From the NCBI GenBank assembly GCA_964558295.1, contig CAZLDQ010000023.1:1-40519 (forward strand): DNA of 40,519 nucleotides, in the 5' to 3' direction. This stretch comes from JBDKTH01 sp964558295 (GTDB lineage: Bacteria; Planctomycetota; Planctomycetia; Pirellulales; Thermoguttaceae). Below the pieces are notes generated by a model. The model was not told the origin of the DNA. It searched no databases and was given only the letters and a program-made list of their open reading frames with translations. The position numbers and the translations under genes were made by a program. This document shows positions 32,690 to 40,519 of the stretch, in pieces (position 1 is the first letter of the stretch; each line of letters starts with the position of its first letter).

Positions 32690-35600
32690 TCGGAAGATCG
32701 GCCTCGCAGATTACGCGGAATCCAACGTCATACACCGGACGGCATGCCGGATACGCTTGACGAAAAGCCGAACGGCAACGATCCGGTCGATCATACCAAG
32801 AGCCGCCGCGCACGACCTTCTTGACGTCAGAACCAGGTTGCCCGGGCGGCTCCGCATCAGAATACGGATAAGGGCGGTAGTCCGAACGGGTCCACTCCGC
32901 CACGTTTCCGTGCATGTCAAACAAACCAAACGGATTGGGGCGATAGCTTCCTACGGGAGCGGAGACCCGGCTTCGGTCATCGTAGCGTGTGTCGGCCGGA
33001 CGCCAGGGGGGAAGTACGTCCGCACGGGAAGACTCGCCGAGGAGTTCGATCACTTGGTGGCTGGCGTCAGAAACGTTGGCGTATGGGGCAAAATCGGCGT
33101 TGGGCCCGCCGTACCAGAGGGGCGTGCTCGTGCCGGCCCGGCAGGCGTATTCCCACTGGGCCTCGGTCGGCAGCGTAAACCGTCGACCCGTTTTCTCCGA
33201 AAGCCAACGGCAGAAGTCCATGGCCCTGTTCCAGGAGACTCGCACAACCGGTTGTTGCGGACTTGCCAGCGTTGCTCCACGGCTGCCTGGCCCGAACTTC
33301 AGGAAATCACCATGCTCCAGACGGCTGTCATGGCTGGCATCGAACAGGGAAAACTGCTCGTTGGTGACCTCACAACGGGCCATCCAGAACGGCTTGTCGA
33401 TCCTCACGCGGCCGGCAGGCTGCTCGTCCGCGTAGCCCCCGTTCTGTCCCATGACGAATTCGCCCGGTGGGATCAGGACCATTGCCAGGGAAACGCCGTC
33501 GCTCAACGGGATCGAAAGGCTAGGCAACTCCCGGGGGGCTGGCTGGGGCGGTTGGATCACCTCGGGCGGGTTCAAACGTCGCTTGGCTTCAGCCATGGCG
33601 TGCGAGGCGGGCGTTTGGAGGGGGATCGGCTTCGGCTTGGCCGACGGATAGACCACCTCGGGATCATCGTCCATGCCCGTATAGCGTTTCCGTGTCTCGC
33701 GTCGACGCCTCCACTGCCGGCGGGCCTCATCGCCGACGATCTCGGTCCAGTTTCCGTGAAACGGCGCACCAAGATCGATCCAAGTGATGAGTCGATCACG
33801 GCTCTCGGCATCCAGGGCGACGCCATAGTGCCCTTTTTCCAAGAGTTGCACGAGCCGGGTCGTGTCGGCATGAAACTCCCAGGGCGGCAGCACGTAGATG
33901 TCGCTTTCCTTCGTGGGAGTCCGCACGAATCGGCGGAGTTGGTAATAGGCGAGACTGAAGCGGGAGGCTTGGTTGATTCGGTTGTTGTTCGCGAGCATGG
34001 GAACCGCTTCCCCGTCGACGAAGCTGGGGATTTCAAGCCCGTCGGGCCTCGCCTTGCCGTCATGGCAACCGACGCAATAGCGGTCCAATACCGGCTGGAC
34101 CTCGCGGCGGAACGCAAAGCCGCGCGGCGGCCCATGCCAGGGCGTGATCTCTGCCGGCGGGTGGGTGGCGGCGATGGACGGCTGCCGTGGCGGGGTCGTG
34201 TTTTGCGGCTCATGACAACCGACGCAGGAAACCATTTCCCCCGGCATTGCGGTGAACCAACTCCGCATCAACTGCACGGCCTTCCCTTCGGAGTCGAGCG
34301 GCTGAATCGCAATCGGCGTATAGGCCGGGACCAGGAACCTCGCCGAGCCGTCTTCGTGGACGGGCACAGTGCCCAAGACGATCTTGGGATCCCACGGGCC
34401 GTCCAGCCCGATACTGTGCGGTTCCGCCCCCATGCCCTGGTAGGCAAAGTGGTAAGTAATCAGCCGCAGATGTTTCACCGTTCCACGCGGCACCCCTTGC
34501 AGGCCTCCGCCGCGATAGACATCGGCGACAAACACCTCGGCGTCACGACGTGCCGGGTTGATCTTGTCGGGGATCGTGGGGGGCGCGGAAGTCTTTTCGA
34601 GTGGGATCGGCTCCAGCAGCGCATAGCCCGGTTCTTCGCGAAGCAACACCAGGTTGTCGAACACATCGACAAGGTAAATGCCCCACAAAGCGTCGGCCGA
34701 GGGCTTGCAGGAGACAAGGAAGTATTTCTCGCTCAAAGGGAAAGGATGCAGGAATTTCGGCCAGCTCTGAGCGATAGGCAGATCGAGCATTACCGGTTCG
34801 ACCTTGCGCCCGTGCCCGGGAATCTTCTGGATGGCACCGCTCGCCTCGGAACGGCCCAACGCCGGATCGAACACGACGAGATCGCCCATCCGAGGAAGAT
34901 CGTGATGCCCACCAACAACGGCGACCACCTTGGTCGGATGTCCGGGGATCGGCCGAGCGTAGAACATCGAAGCGGGCCAGTAGGAATTGCTCCCATAGTA
35001 TTCCATCTGTTCCGTGCCGTCCGGGTTCATATGGAACAGGATCCGGGAAAAGGCATGTGGAAGATCGGTGTATTCCCAACGCAAATACAATACCCGGCCG
35101 TTGTTGAGCACCGTGGGACACCAGTCGTGGTCCTGGTCTACGGTGAGCTGGCGAATCCGGCCACTGGTTTCCAACAGGTAGAGATTCGAGACATGGTCAG
35201 AACCGTTGGTACAGGGAACGCCAGTGAAGCAGGCCGTCGAACCGAAGACAATCCGGCCGTCGGGCAGATAGCAGGCGTCGTAGTTGTCCACATCGGGCTC
35301 GCGGATCAGCGGCAGTTCGTGCAACCGGGAGCCGTCAGCTTGGATCTCGAACACCTGCCATCGATTGTGAGATCCAGGCATCGAAAAGAGCAGCCGGTCG
35401 GCATCGTAGTGAAGGTCGACATCGCCGACAAACCGCCCCCCCTCAGGACGATAGAGGGGGGTGAGTCTCCCCTCAGGTCGAACTGGCGAGAGGACGGCGA
35501 TCTCGTTATCGTAGCCGGTCGGCGGAATGCTGGAATTGCTCGCGTAATTCATGGGCAAGCCGAGTTGGTTTGCTCCTCGCTTGACGAGCAGGAGCCGCGA

Positions 35601-36686
35601 GAAGTCCAAGAGTGGATTGGCCAGCAGTGCCTCGCGCCGGAGTTGGTCGAATTGCCGGGCAAGATCGGCCATTTGCCTTGCGGTCTCGGCAGAGTCGCTC
35701 GATGGCGATTGGAGAAGCTTCGTTTGTGTCGCTTTGAGCGAGGCAAGCCGTTGGAGATAAATTTCACCAAGAGGGTAACGGTCGAGAAACGTATCCATCA
35801 GGTCGCGGATCGCCAGTTCCAGCGACCGCCATTGATCCTCGGATACGGACGTCGTGCCTCTGTCCGCCGTTGCGGCATCGTCTGTTGGCGCGGAGAGTGG
35901 CTGCCACTGTTTTGGATTGCCCAAGTAGGTCACAAGATTCTTCGTCAAACCTTCAAAGTTCTGCCGATACGGTTCGGGTGCCTCGGCGTACAGCCGGCCC
36001 AGTTGCCATCCCATCACGATGATCCGGCCTTTGCCGAGGTCGTACTCCAGCAAGGGAATCTCTGGGCCGCCAGGCGTTTGTGCCAGGAGACGTCGTTGGA
36101 CAGAGCTTCCCACCGGGCTGAAGCGAGCAAATGCGGGATAGACGGCGTTGCTCATCCAGAGCACCCCGTGGTCCAGTTTCAAATTGCGGAAGACAGGATG
36201 TTTCGGGGCAAGGGGGACGAGGCCCGCCTGACCATAATCATCGTCCGACTGCATGGCCTGAACTCGGATCGTATCAAGCTGCAACGTATTGACGAGACTC
36301 GCTGCGTTGCCGGAGAGCAGGAGCCCGCCGCCACGATGAACGAACTCTTTCAGTACGGCCTGGATCCGGTCGTGACGAAGCAGGGCTGGGTACCGCGTTT
36401 GTTCGGCTTCGTGGTACCATATGACGCGAAAACGATCGAGGCGGACCGGTTGTCCGCTTACATCGACGAGTTCCCCATCTTTGTTGGGAAGAATTGCTGC
36501 TGCCTGAGCCAGTCGTTTGGCCAAGGGAAGGACCCGATCAGATTGTACTGCCAGCCGGTCCTGCACGCTGCACGTCATGAGACAGCCGACGTCGGCCGAG
36601 GACTCCATGCTCTGCACCGGCGTGGTAGCCAACGCTGGCAGAATCACCAATACGCAAAACCAGGAGTGTCTCCACGTTCGGAACAT
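32679..36686 (-). CDS. Secreted di-heme HzsA-related protein fused to FGE-like domain
   Basis: This 1335-residue exported protein has a signal peptide (WFCVLVILPALATTPVQS). An N-terminal GATase/ThuA-like domain (about 50-255) is followed by a beta-propeller-like region (about 395-700) as in the alpha subunit of hydrazine synthase and its relatives. Two c-type heme motifs, CVGCH at 821-825 and 871-875, come next. A formylglycine-generating-enzyme/SUMF1-like domain occupies about 1060-1325 (MVLIPPGEFVMG, LPTEAQWEYACR, GNVAEWT, GGSWY...GFRVI). In the FGE copper site one Cys position is Asp1299, with Cys1304 kept. The reaction is unknown; HzsA homologues outside anammox bacteria are not known to make hydrazine. 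It is the third gene of a minus-strand operon. Confidence 0.75.
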   Translation of the reverse strand: MFRTWRHSWFCVLVILPALATTPVQSMESSADVGCLMTCSVQDRLAVQSDRVLPLAKRLAQAAAILPNKDGELVDVSGQPVRLDRFRVIWYHEAEQTRYPALLRHDRIQAVLKEFVHRGGGLLLSGNAASLVNTLQLDTIRVQAMQSDDDYGQAGLVPLAPKHPVFRNLKLDHGVLWMSNAVYPAFARFSPVGSSVQRRLLAQTPGGPEIPLLEYDLGKGRIIVMGWQLGRLYAEAPEPYRQNFEGLTKNLVTYLGNPKQWQPLSAPTDDAATADRGTTSVSEDQWRSLELAIRDLMDTFLDRYPLGEIYLQRLASLKATQTKLLQSPSSDSAETARQMADLARQFDQLRREALLANPLLDFSRLLLVKRGANQLGLPMNYASNSSIPPTGYDNEIAVLSPVRPEGRLTPLYRPEGGRFVGDVDLHYDADRLLFSMPGSHNRWQVFEIQADGSRLHELPLIREPDVDNYDACYLPDGRIVFGSTACFTGVPCTNGSDHVSNLYLLETSGRIRQLTVDQDHDWCPTVLNNGRVLYLRWEYTDLPHAFSRILFHMNPDGTEQMEYYGSNSYWPASMFYARPIPGHPTKVVAVVGGHHDLPRMGDLVVFDPALGRSEASGAIQKIPGHGRKVEPVMLDLPIAQSWPKFLHPFPLSEKYFLVSCKPSADALWGIYLVDVFDNLVLLREEPGYALLEPIPLEKTSAPPTIPDKINPARRDAEVFVADVYRGGGLQGVPRGTVKHLRLITYHFAYQGMGAEPHSIGLDGPWDPKIVLGTVPVHEDGSARFLVPAYTPIAIQPLDSEGKAVQLMRSWFTAMPGEMVSCVGCHEPQNTTPPRQPSIAATHPPAEITPWHGPPRGFAFRREVQPVLDRYCVGCHDGKARPDGLEIPSFVDGEAVPMLANNNRINQASRFSLAYYQLRRFVRTPTKESDIYVLPPWEFHADTTRLVQLLEKGHYGVALDAESRDRLITWIDLGAPFHGNWTEIVGDEARRQWRRRRETRKRYTGMDDDPEVVYPSAKPKPIPLQTPASHAMAEAKRRLNPPEVIQPPQPAPRELPSLSIPLSDGVSLAMVLIPPGEFVMGQNGGYADEQPAGRVRIDKPFWMARCEVTNEQFSLFDASHDSRLEHGDFLKFGPGSRGATLASPQQPVVRVSWNRAMDFCRWLSEKTGRRFTLPTEAQWEYACRAGTSTPLWYGGPNADFAPYANVSDASHQVIELLGESSRADVLPPWRPADTRYDDRSRVSAPVGSYRPNPFGLFDMHGNVAEWTRSDYRPYPYSDAEPPGQPGSDVKKVVRGGSWYDRPDRCRSAFRQAYPACRPVYDVGFRVICEADLPTTP

Positions 36687-36881
36687 GGCTTCTCTCGCAT
36701 TGGTTCTTCGAGATGGCTTGTTCCTGTCATCCTATCCGGTTCTGATCGACAACTCCAGAGTCTTTCTATGTCAGACTGCCACAAAATGGGGTGGCCGGAC
36801 TTTTTGTCTACCCCGCGACCTGGCGGTTATTGGGATGAGAGTCAACCGGCGGGGACGCTTAACGCGGGAAGACCTCCGCCT

Positions 36882-38441
36882 CTAGCGTTCCGCGTGCTGG
36901 TACGGTTCGGAGTCGTCGATTGTGGATCGTCCGTCTCGCGGCAGGTCAATGGAGAGTGCGTTCGTAGAGCGGGCGGCACGCGTAAGTGTTGCCGTGCTGA
37001 CGGGCACGGGGCCGGTGACGAGTTCAGGAACACTGAAGGTCTTGATGAACGAGTCGTAGAATTCAGGATCGGCTTGTGGAAGGACCAAGGGCTTGTGGGC
37101 TTGGCCTGTCGGGTCGATGTAGCTCAGGTAACAACGGGTGAAGGGGCCGTCCCCTCGTTTGCTGCTGAAGGCGATCCAGCGGGAATTGCTTGACCAGGAG
37201 TGCCATGACTCGGAAAACTCGCTATTGATCGGCGGTTTCGTGTAGGTCCCCTTTTTCAGGTCCAGTAGATACAGGTCGCTTGTCGGCTGGAAGGCGGGAA
37301 AACATCCGTAGCGGCACATACAAAACAAGAGGAACCGGCCATCTGGCGATAGCCGCGGCAGGAGGATGCTGAGTCCCGTCTCCTTGGCTGAGAGAACCGT
37401 CTCAGGAGTCCCCCACCGATCCGTCTCAATGTCGTAAGAAATTCGCATCAAGTCATACTTCACCTCGGCGTAACGCGCGGGGGGGACCGTATTGCGGTCG
37501 GTCCAGAGCAGCGGCGCGCGGCAGTAGTAAAGCCAGCGTCCATCCGGCGACCATGTGGGGTAGGTCGCCAGATGCTTCTCATCGGAGGCTCCGGGAACCC
37601 GTTTAGACTCTCGCCTGTCGATTCGGAAGTAGAGTATTGCCGACTCCAGATCGACCACGTCGCGGATCTCTGCCTCAGCGGTGTGAAAAAACTGCCGTAC
37701 TTTGTTGGTGGAGTAGGTTGCCAACCGGCCGCTAGGATGCCATGCGGTGTAACCGAATGGCGTCCCCAACTTCGTCACGCGGCCATCGTGCGCCAGGATG
37801 GTCGCCTTTTCCGACGAATCGCCGCGGATGCCAATGAGCATCCGCTGTGGGTTATTCTGCGCAAAGCTGTGGCAGTTGACGCAGGCGTCTCCGAATCGCG
37901 TGCCGTCCAATACAGGCGATTCCGTGAAGGTTGTCAGATGACGCTGATAGACGCCCACGTCGAGCCACTTGTTGTGGACCGGTGGAATCAGGCGATAGAC
38001 AAGGTACGGGTCGATCGGGTCTGTGGCCACGCGGTTGACAATCGTGTCAAACCGCGTCCAACGGCCATCCACCTCGGCGTAGACGTCCCACCGCAGTTCC
38101 TTGCCTCGATTGCCGTTCAATAGCGTTTGCCAACGTTGCGGCGGGATGGTGATCGTTGGCGTGTGGCTTACGATCTCGATTTCCTCGCCCGCCTGTCCTT
38201 GCATTCGGACGAAGAACCGCTGGCCCTTCTCCCGAACGGCGAAGTCTAACGGGGCGATGTTCGGCGGTAAGACGATCCCCATGTAGTCCGGGCTGATCTG
38301 TGGCGGACGCAGGATTGCTTGGGCCTCCTCCACCGCGGGCCGTTTCGTATGGAACACCCACCACGCGATTGTCACGGCTACCGCGACGGCTAACGTGGCC
38401 GCAACTTTGATCCGAGATCGGGAGTAGCAATTCCATTGCAT
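36882..38441 (-). CDS. Mono-heme cytochrome with PD40/TolB-like propeller
   Basis: The protein has 519 residues. An N-terminal membrane anchor (about 10-30) is followed by a beta-rich region, one CVNCH heme motif (187-191), then TolB-like repeats, each with a SPDGR or HPSGR motif (YTAWHPSGRLA, YPTWSPDGRWLYYC, RLSPDGRFLLF, SNSRWIAF). It probably sits in the periplasm tethered to the inner membrane and may pass electrons to or bind partners for the di-heme protein encoded downstream; the role is inferred from the operon. It starts 4 bp after the DUF6057-like gene, so the two are co-translated. Confidence 0.72.
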   Translation of the reverse strand: MQWNCYSRSRIKVAATLAVAVAVTIAWWVFHTKRPAVEEAQAILRPPQISPDYMGIVLPPNIAPLDFAVREKGQRFFVRMQGQAGEEIEIVSHTPTITIPPQRWQTLLNGNRGKELRWDVYAEVDGRWTRFDTIVNRVATDPIDPYLVYRLIPPVHNKWLDVGVYQRHLTTFTESPVLDGTRFGDACVNCHSFAQNNPQRMLIGIRGDSSEKATILAHDGRVTKLGTPFGYTAWHPSGRLATYSTNKVRQFFHTAEAEIRDVVDLESAILYFRIDRRESKRVPGASDEKHLATYPTWSPDGRWLYYCRAPLLWTDRNTVPPARYAEVKYDLMRISYDIETDRWGTPETVLSAKETGLSILLPRLSPDGRFLLFCMCRYGCFPAFQPTSDLYLLDLKKGTYTKPPINSEFSESWHSWSSNSRWIAFSSKRGDGPFTRCYLSYIDPTGQAHKPLVLPQADPEFYDSFIKTFSVPELVTGPVPVSTATLTRAARSTNALSIDLPRDGRSTIDDSEPYQHAER

Positions 38442-38445
38442 TGTG

Positions 38446-40365
38446 TCACCGTCCCGATACGCCGTAGGTGAAATAGAAAAAGTACGAATCGCCCAGCCCA
38501 GCTTCCAGAGCGGCCAGCGCCGCCTCTTGTGGGCTCGTTCCCCGGGCCGTGATCCGTTGGAATTCCTGGAATCGTTGAAGAGTTTCGGGGGCGGGTTCGA
38601 ATCCGGAGACCTGAGGGGGACGGTTCGACGACAGGGCGTGGATCACCATCGCTTCCTGGTAGTGTCGGGGAACTCGCGGATAGGAAAAATCCTTCAGACG
38701 CGCGAGGTTGGCCACAACTTTTTCCGGCATTCCGTTGCTGAGGTAGTGGGCCATGAGCAGTTCGAACGCCATTTGGTTATGCGGGTTTTTTCCCAAAAGA
38801 AGCTCCAGGATATCTGGGAAACTTGTCCCCTGGGCGATGCTATCTTGCGAGGGCATGTTCTCACGGATTTGCAAGGTCCGTCGGTCGTTTTCCAGCGACG
38901 GGTCGGCCTCCAATTGGTGAAGCATTTCCCGGGAGGTTTGGCCATAGAACATGTGTTTCGCCAGTGCGTTGAGAAACAACTTTGCCGTGTGCGACTGCCC
39001 CTTGACGAGATGGATCATCGCCAATTGTCTCAGGATGGCCGGATGCTCGCCCGCAGTAGCCAACGCTTCATAGGCACATCGCTGGGCAAGATTCACCTGC
39101 CCGAGGTCCAAGAAGAGACGGCTCTCTTGATAGAAGGTGCCCAAATCCGAAAGCTCGTTGGGAGTATTAAACAAGTCCACGCCGGGCCGTTGGGGATAAC
39201 GGAACATCTCGTTGCCCAGCCGGCCTGTATGATAGAGCGCCAGTATGATGTTCCGGTTGCAGCGGGCGCTGTAGATCCCGGCTGGTAGTCGATTGGCCGA
39301 TTGCAAGACCTCCGTCCATCGCTCGCTTTGAGAGAGATAGTCCATTTCCAGTACGATCCGGGTCCGCGTGTCCAGCGAGAGCCAAGTGGCCGCAGCCGCA
39401 CCGCTGAAGAACAATGCCGGCAGAGCCCACGTTGGCCATGATCGAACGGAGAAGCAGCGAGGCCTTGGGTGTGATGCACGACCGCCCTGGCGTGAGCGGT
39501 GAGCCGGTTTGGATACGGGATTTGCCGGTTTTGCGGGAGAAGGAGTCTCGCCGGTCTGAGTGTTTCCCCAGAGCACGCTCCCTGCCAGCACGGTGGGAAA
39601 GAACAGGTAGAGTGCCAGCGTACAGGACCAGCGCATCGGGGCGACGCCCGGCGCAGAGACGAGAAAACCGGCGTAGGTATCCGTAAAGGCGAGCCCTGAT
39701 TTTACGGCTGCAATCCAGGGTACAACCAAAGCACAGGCCAGCATTGCACCGGCGAGTCGCCTTCGGTTGCCAAGCAACCATTCGTCGATCGCTACCAGTA
39801 CGGCGAAGAGCAGACTGCTGGAGCCTGCCACATAGTATACGATAAGGAATGCAAGCAGGTACGTTATGAACCGCTTGACCGGTGCTGCGGGTGCCAGACG
39901 GATGTGAATCGCAAAACCTCCCAAAGCCGTCAGGACCGAAAGCGCAGGACCGAGTGGATGATTATAGGCACCGTACATCAGCAGGAGAATCGTGGCTGGC
40001 ACGAAGGACAATACGTGGCCGTCCCTCCACCTGCCACGACGGATTATCCCCCCGGCGAAGCTGCCCATGCACCACGCTGCTGCGGTGGCGATCAGGGCTC
40101 CCACCCAGCCGAATGCATAGAATTGCGAGAGCAGCCGGGTCGCATACTCCACCAATCCTCCGGCGCGCCCCAGGTGCTCCTGCAAGAATGGCCAGTCTGT
40201 ATGAAAGGCGAATGGCACATACGGTAGCAAGATCCCCAAGGCGTGATGGACCAGGCGAGGATCAATGACCTGCCAGACGTAGAGAAAGAAGAGCAAATAG
40301 AACAGTCCGGCCGTCATGCTGAACGGAAGGAACTTGTGGGGGATTGCCGCTTGTTTGGTTTCCAC
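38446..40365 (-). CDS. DUF6057-like polytopic membrane protein
   Basis: The protein has 639 residues. The N-terminal ~350 residues contain about eight to ten transmembrane helices (e.g. AGLFYLLFFLYVW, YAFGWVGALIATAAAWCMG, LSFVPATILLLMYG, FITYLLAFLIVYYVA, ALYLFFPTVLAGSVLW, LPALFFSGAAAATWLSL). The C-terminal ~280 residues form a soluble helical, TPR-like domain (RCAYEALATAGEHPAILRQL). The layout fits a family of unknown function (DUF6057) seen in Bacteroidetes and Planctomycetes; the family name is a recollection and is less certain than the architecture. The GTG start has no strong ribosome site visible. First gene of the operon with the mono-heme and di-heme cytochromes. Confidence 0.65.
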   Translation of the reverse strand: METKQAAIPHKFLPFSMTAGLFYLLFFLYVWQVIDPRLVHHALGILLPYVPFAFHTDWPFLQEHLGRAGGLVEYATRLLSQFYAFGWVGALIATAAAWCMGSFAGGIIRRGRWRDGHVLSFVPATILLLMYGAYNHPLGPALSVLTALGGFAIHIRLAPAAPVKRFITYLLAFLIVYYVAGSSSLLFAVLVAIDEWLLGNRRRLAGAMLACALVVPWIAAVKSGLAFTDTYAGFLVSAPGVAPMRWSCTLALYLFFPTVLAGSVLWGNTQTGETPSPAKPANPVSKPAHRSRQGGRASHPRPRCFSVRSWPTWALPALFFSGAAAATWLSLDTRTRIVLEMDYLSQSERWTEVLQSANRLPAGIYSARCNRNIILALYHTGRLGNEMFRYPQRPGVDLFNTPNELSDLGTFYQESRLFLDLGQVNLAQRCAYEALATAGEHPAILRQLAMIHLVKGQSHTAKLFLNALAKHMFYGQTSREMLHQLEADPSLENDRRTLQIRENMPSQDSIAQGTSFPDILELLLGKNPHNQMAFELLMAHYLSNGMPEKVVANLARLKDFSYPRVPRHYQEAMVIHALSSNRPPQVSGFEPAPETLQRFQEFQRITARGTSPQEAALAALEAGLGDSYFFYFTYGVSGR

Positions 40366-40519
40366 TTGGGACGCTCGGAAGTGCTCCGTTGTTCTGGCGA
40401 CAGATGCACATTTTCCAGCTTACCAGGCAGTGCAAGTTGGCACAACTGTGAAGGCCTGGGCTAACAGCCCGTTGAACAAGTCACTTTCGGCCAGCTGAGT
40501 TGTCCAAGGGGCAAGTTTT

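Noticed and set aside
32628..37193. A 1521-codon open frame on the plus strand
   Set aside because: It is antisense to the di-heme HzsA-related gene. Its translation has no family-like motifs, while the minus-strand protein has a signal peptide, two heme motifs and an FGE-like domain. Codon bias in GC-rich DNA leaves the opposite frame open.
1..40519. tRNA, rRNA, CRISPR array, insertion sequence
   Set aside because: No cloverleaf, rRNA core sequence, regularly spaced repeat or transposase gene with inverted ends was seen when reading the intergenic regions.

Overview
The window looks like a piece of a planctomycete chromosome, probably from the Pirellulales/Thermogutta side of the phylum. 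Moderately high GC, a BBP7-type outer-membrane barrel, a planctomycete-type bacterial microcompartment (BMC) locus, Tat-exported Gfo/Idh/MocA oxidoreductases and secreted cytochrome/FGE fusions together point there. The taxonomy is inferred from gene content, not from a marker gene. A run of 10 N at 18802-18811 shows this is a scaffold; the sequence is not continuous at that point.

Left part (1-18768) is mostly housekeeping and cell-surface genes. It holds the 3' end of a cadherin-repeat surface protein, a convergent BBP7 outer-membrane protein, an overlapping pair of c-di-GMP-type proteins (a degenerate GGDEF protein, then GAF-PAS-PilZ), a small membrane protein, a ketoacyl-synthase homologue that has lost its catalytic cysteine, a YhaN/YhaO-like ATPase and phosphoesterase pair whose phosphoesterase has lost most metal ligands, a UvrD/PcrA helicase, a YfgM-like TPR membrane protein, an RluD-type pseudouridine synthase, an SGNH hydrolase and a GNAT acetyltransferase.

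Middle (18894-26494, all on the minus strand) is a compact BMC operon. Read in the direction of transcription it is: DeoR-type regulator, PduL phosphotransacylase, two BMC-H shell hexamer proteins, acetate kinase, BMC-P, CoA-acylating aldehyde dehydrogenase, BMC-P, an RpiB-like protein without catalytic residues, BMC-P, and a class II sugar-phosphate aldolase. This matches the known planctomycete/verrucomicrobial BMC for L-fucose and L-rhamnose. The aldolase makes DHAP and L-lactaldehyde; the dehydrogenase, PduL and acetate kinase turn lactaldehyde into lactate with ATP formation. Four of the enzymes or enzyme-like proteins carry short amphipathic helices of the encapsulation-peptide type. No diol dehydratase, BMC-T or NAD+-recycling alcohol/lactate dehydrogenase is visible; the assembly gap lies just beyond the 3' end of the operon.

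Upstream of the operon, a divergent region carries a candidate DeoR operator and promoter and a roughly 40-codon relic of a GH2-type glycosidase N-terminus, then a Tat-exported Gfo/Idh/MocA oxidoreductase.

Right part (28612-40365) contains a neutral-ceramidase-like secreted hydrolase, a secreted protein with two SGNH domains, and a three-gene minus-strand operon: a DUF6057-like polytopic membrane protein, a mono-heme cytochrome/PD40 propeller protein, and a 1335-residue secreted di-heme HzsA-related protein fused to a formylglycine-generating-enzyme-like domain. No tRNA, rRNA, CRISPR array or insertion sequence was recognised.
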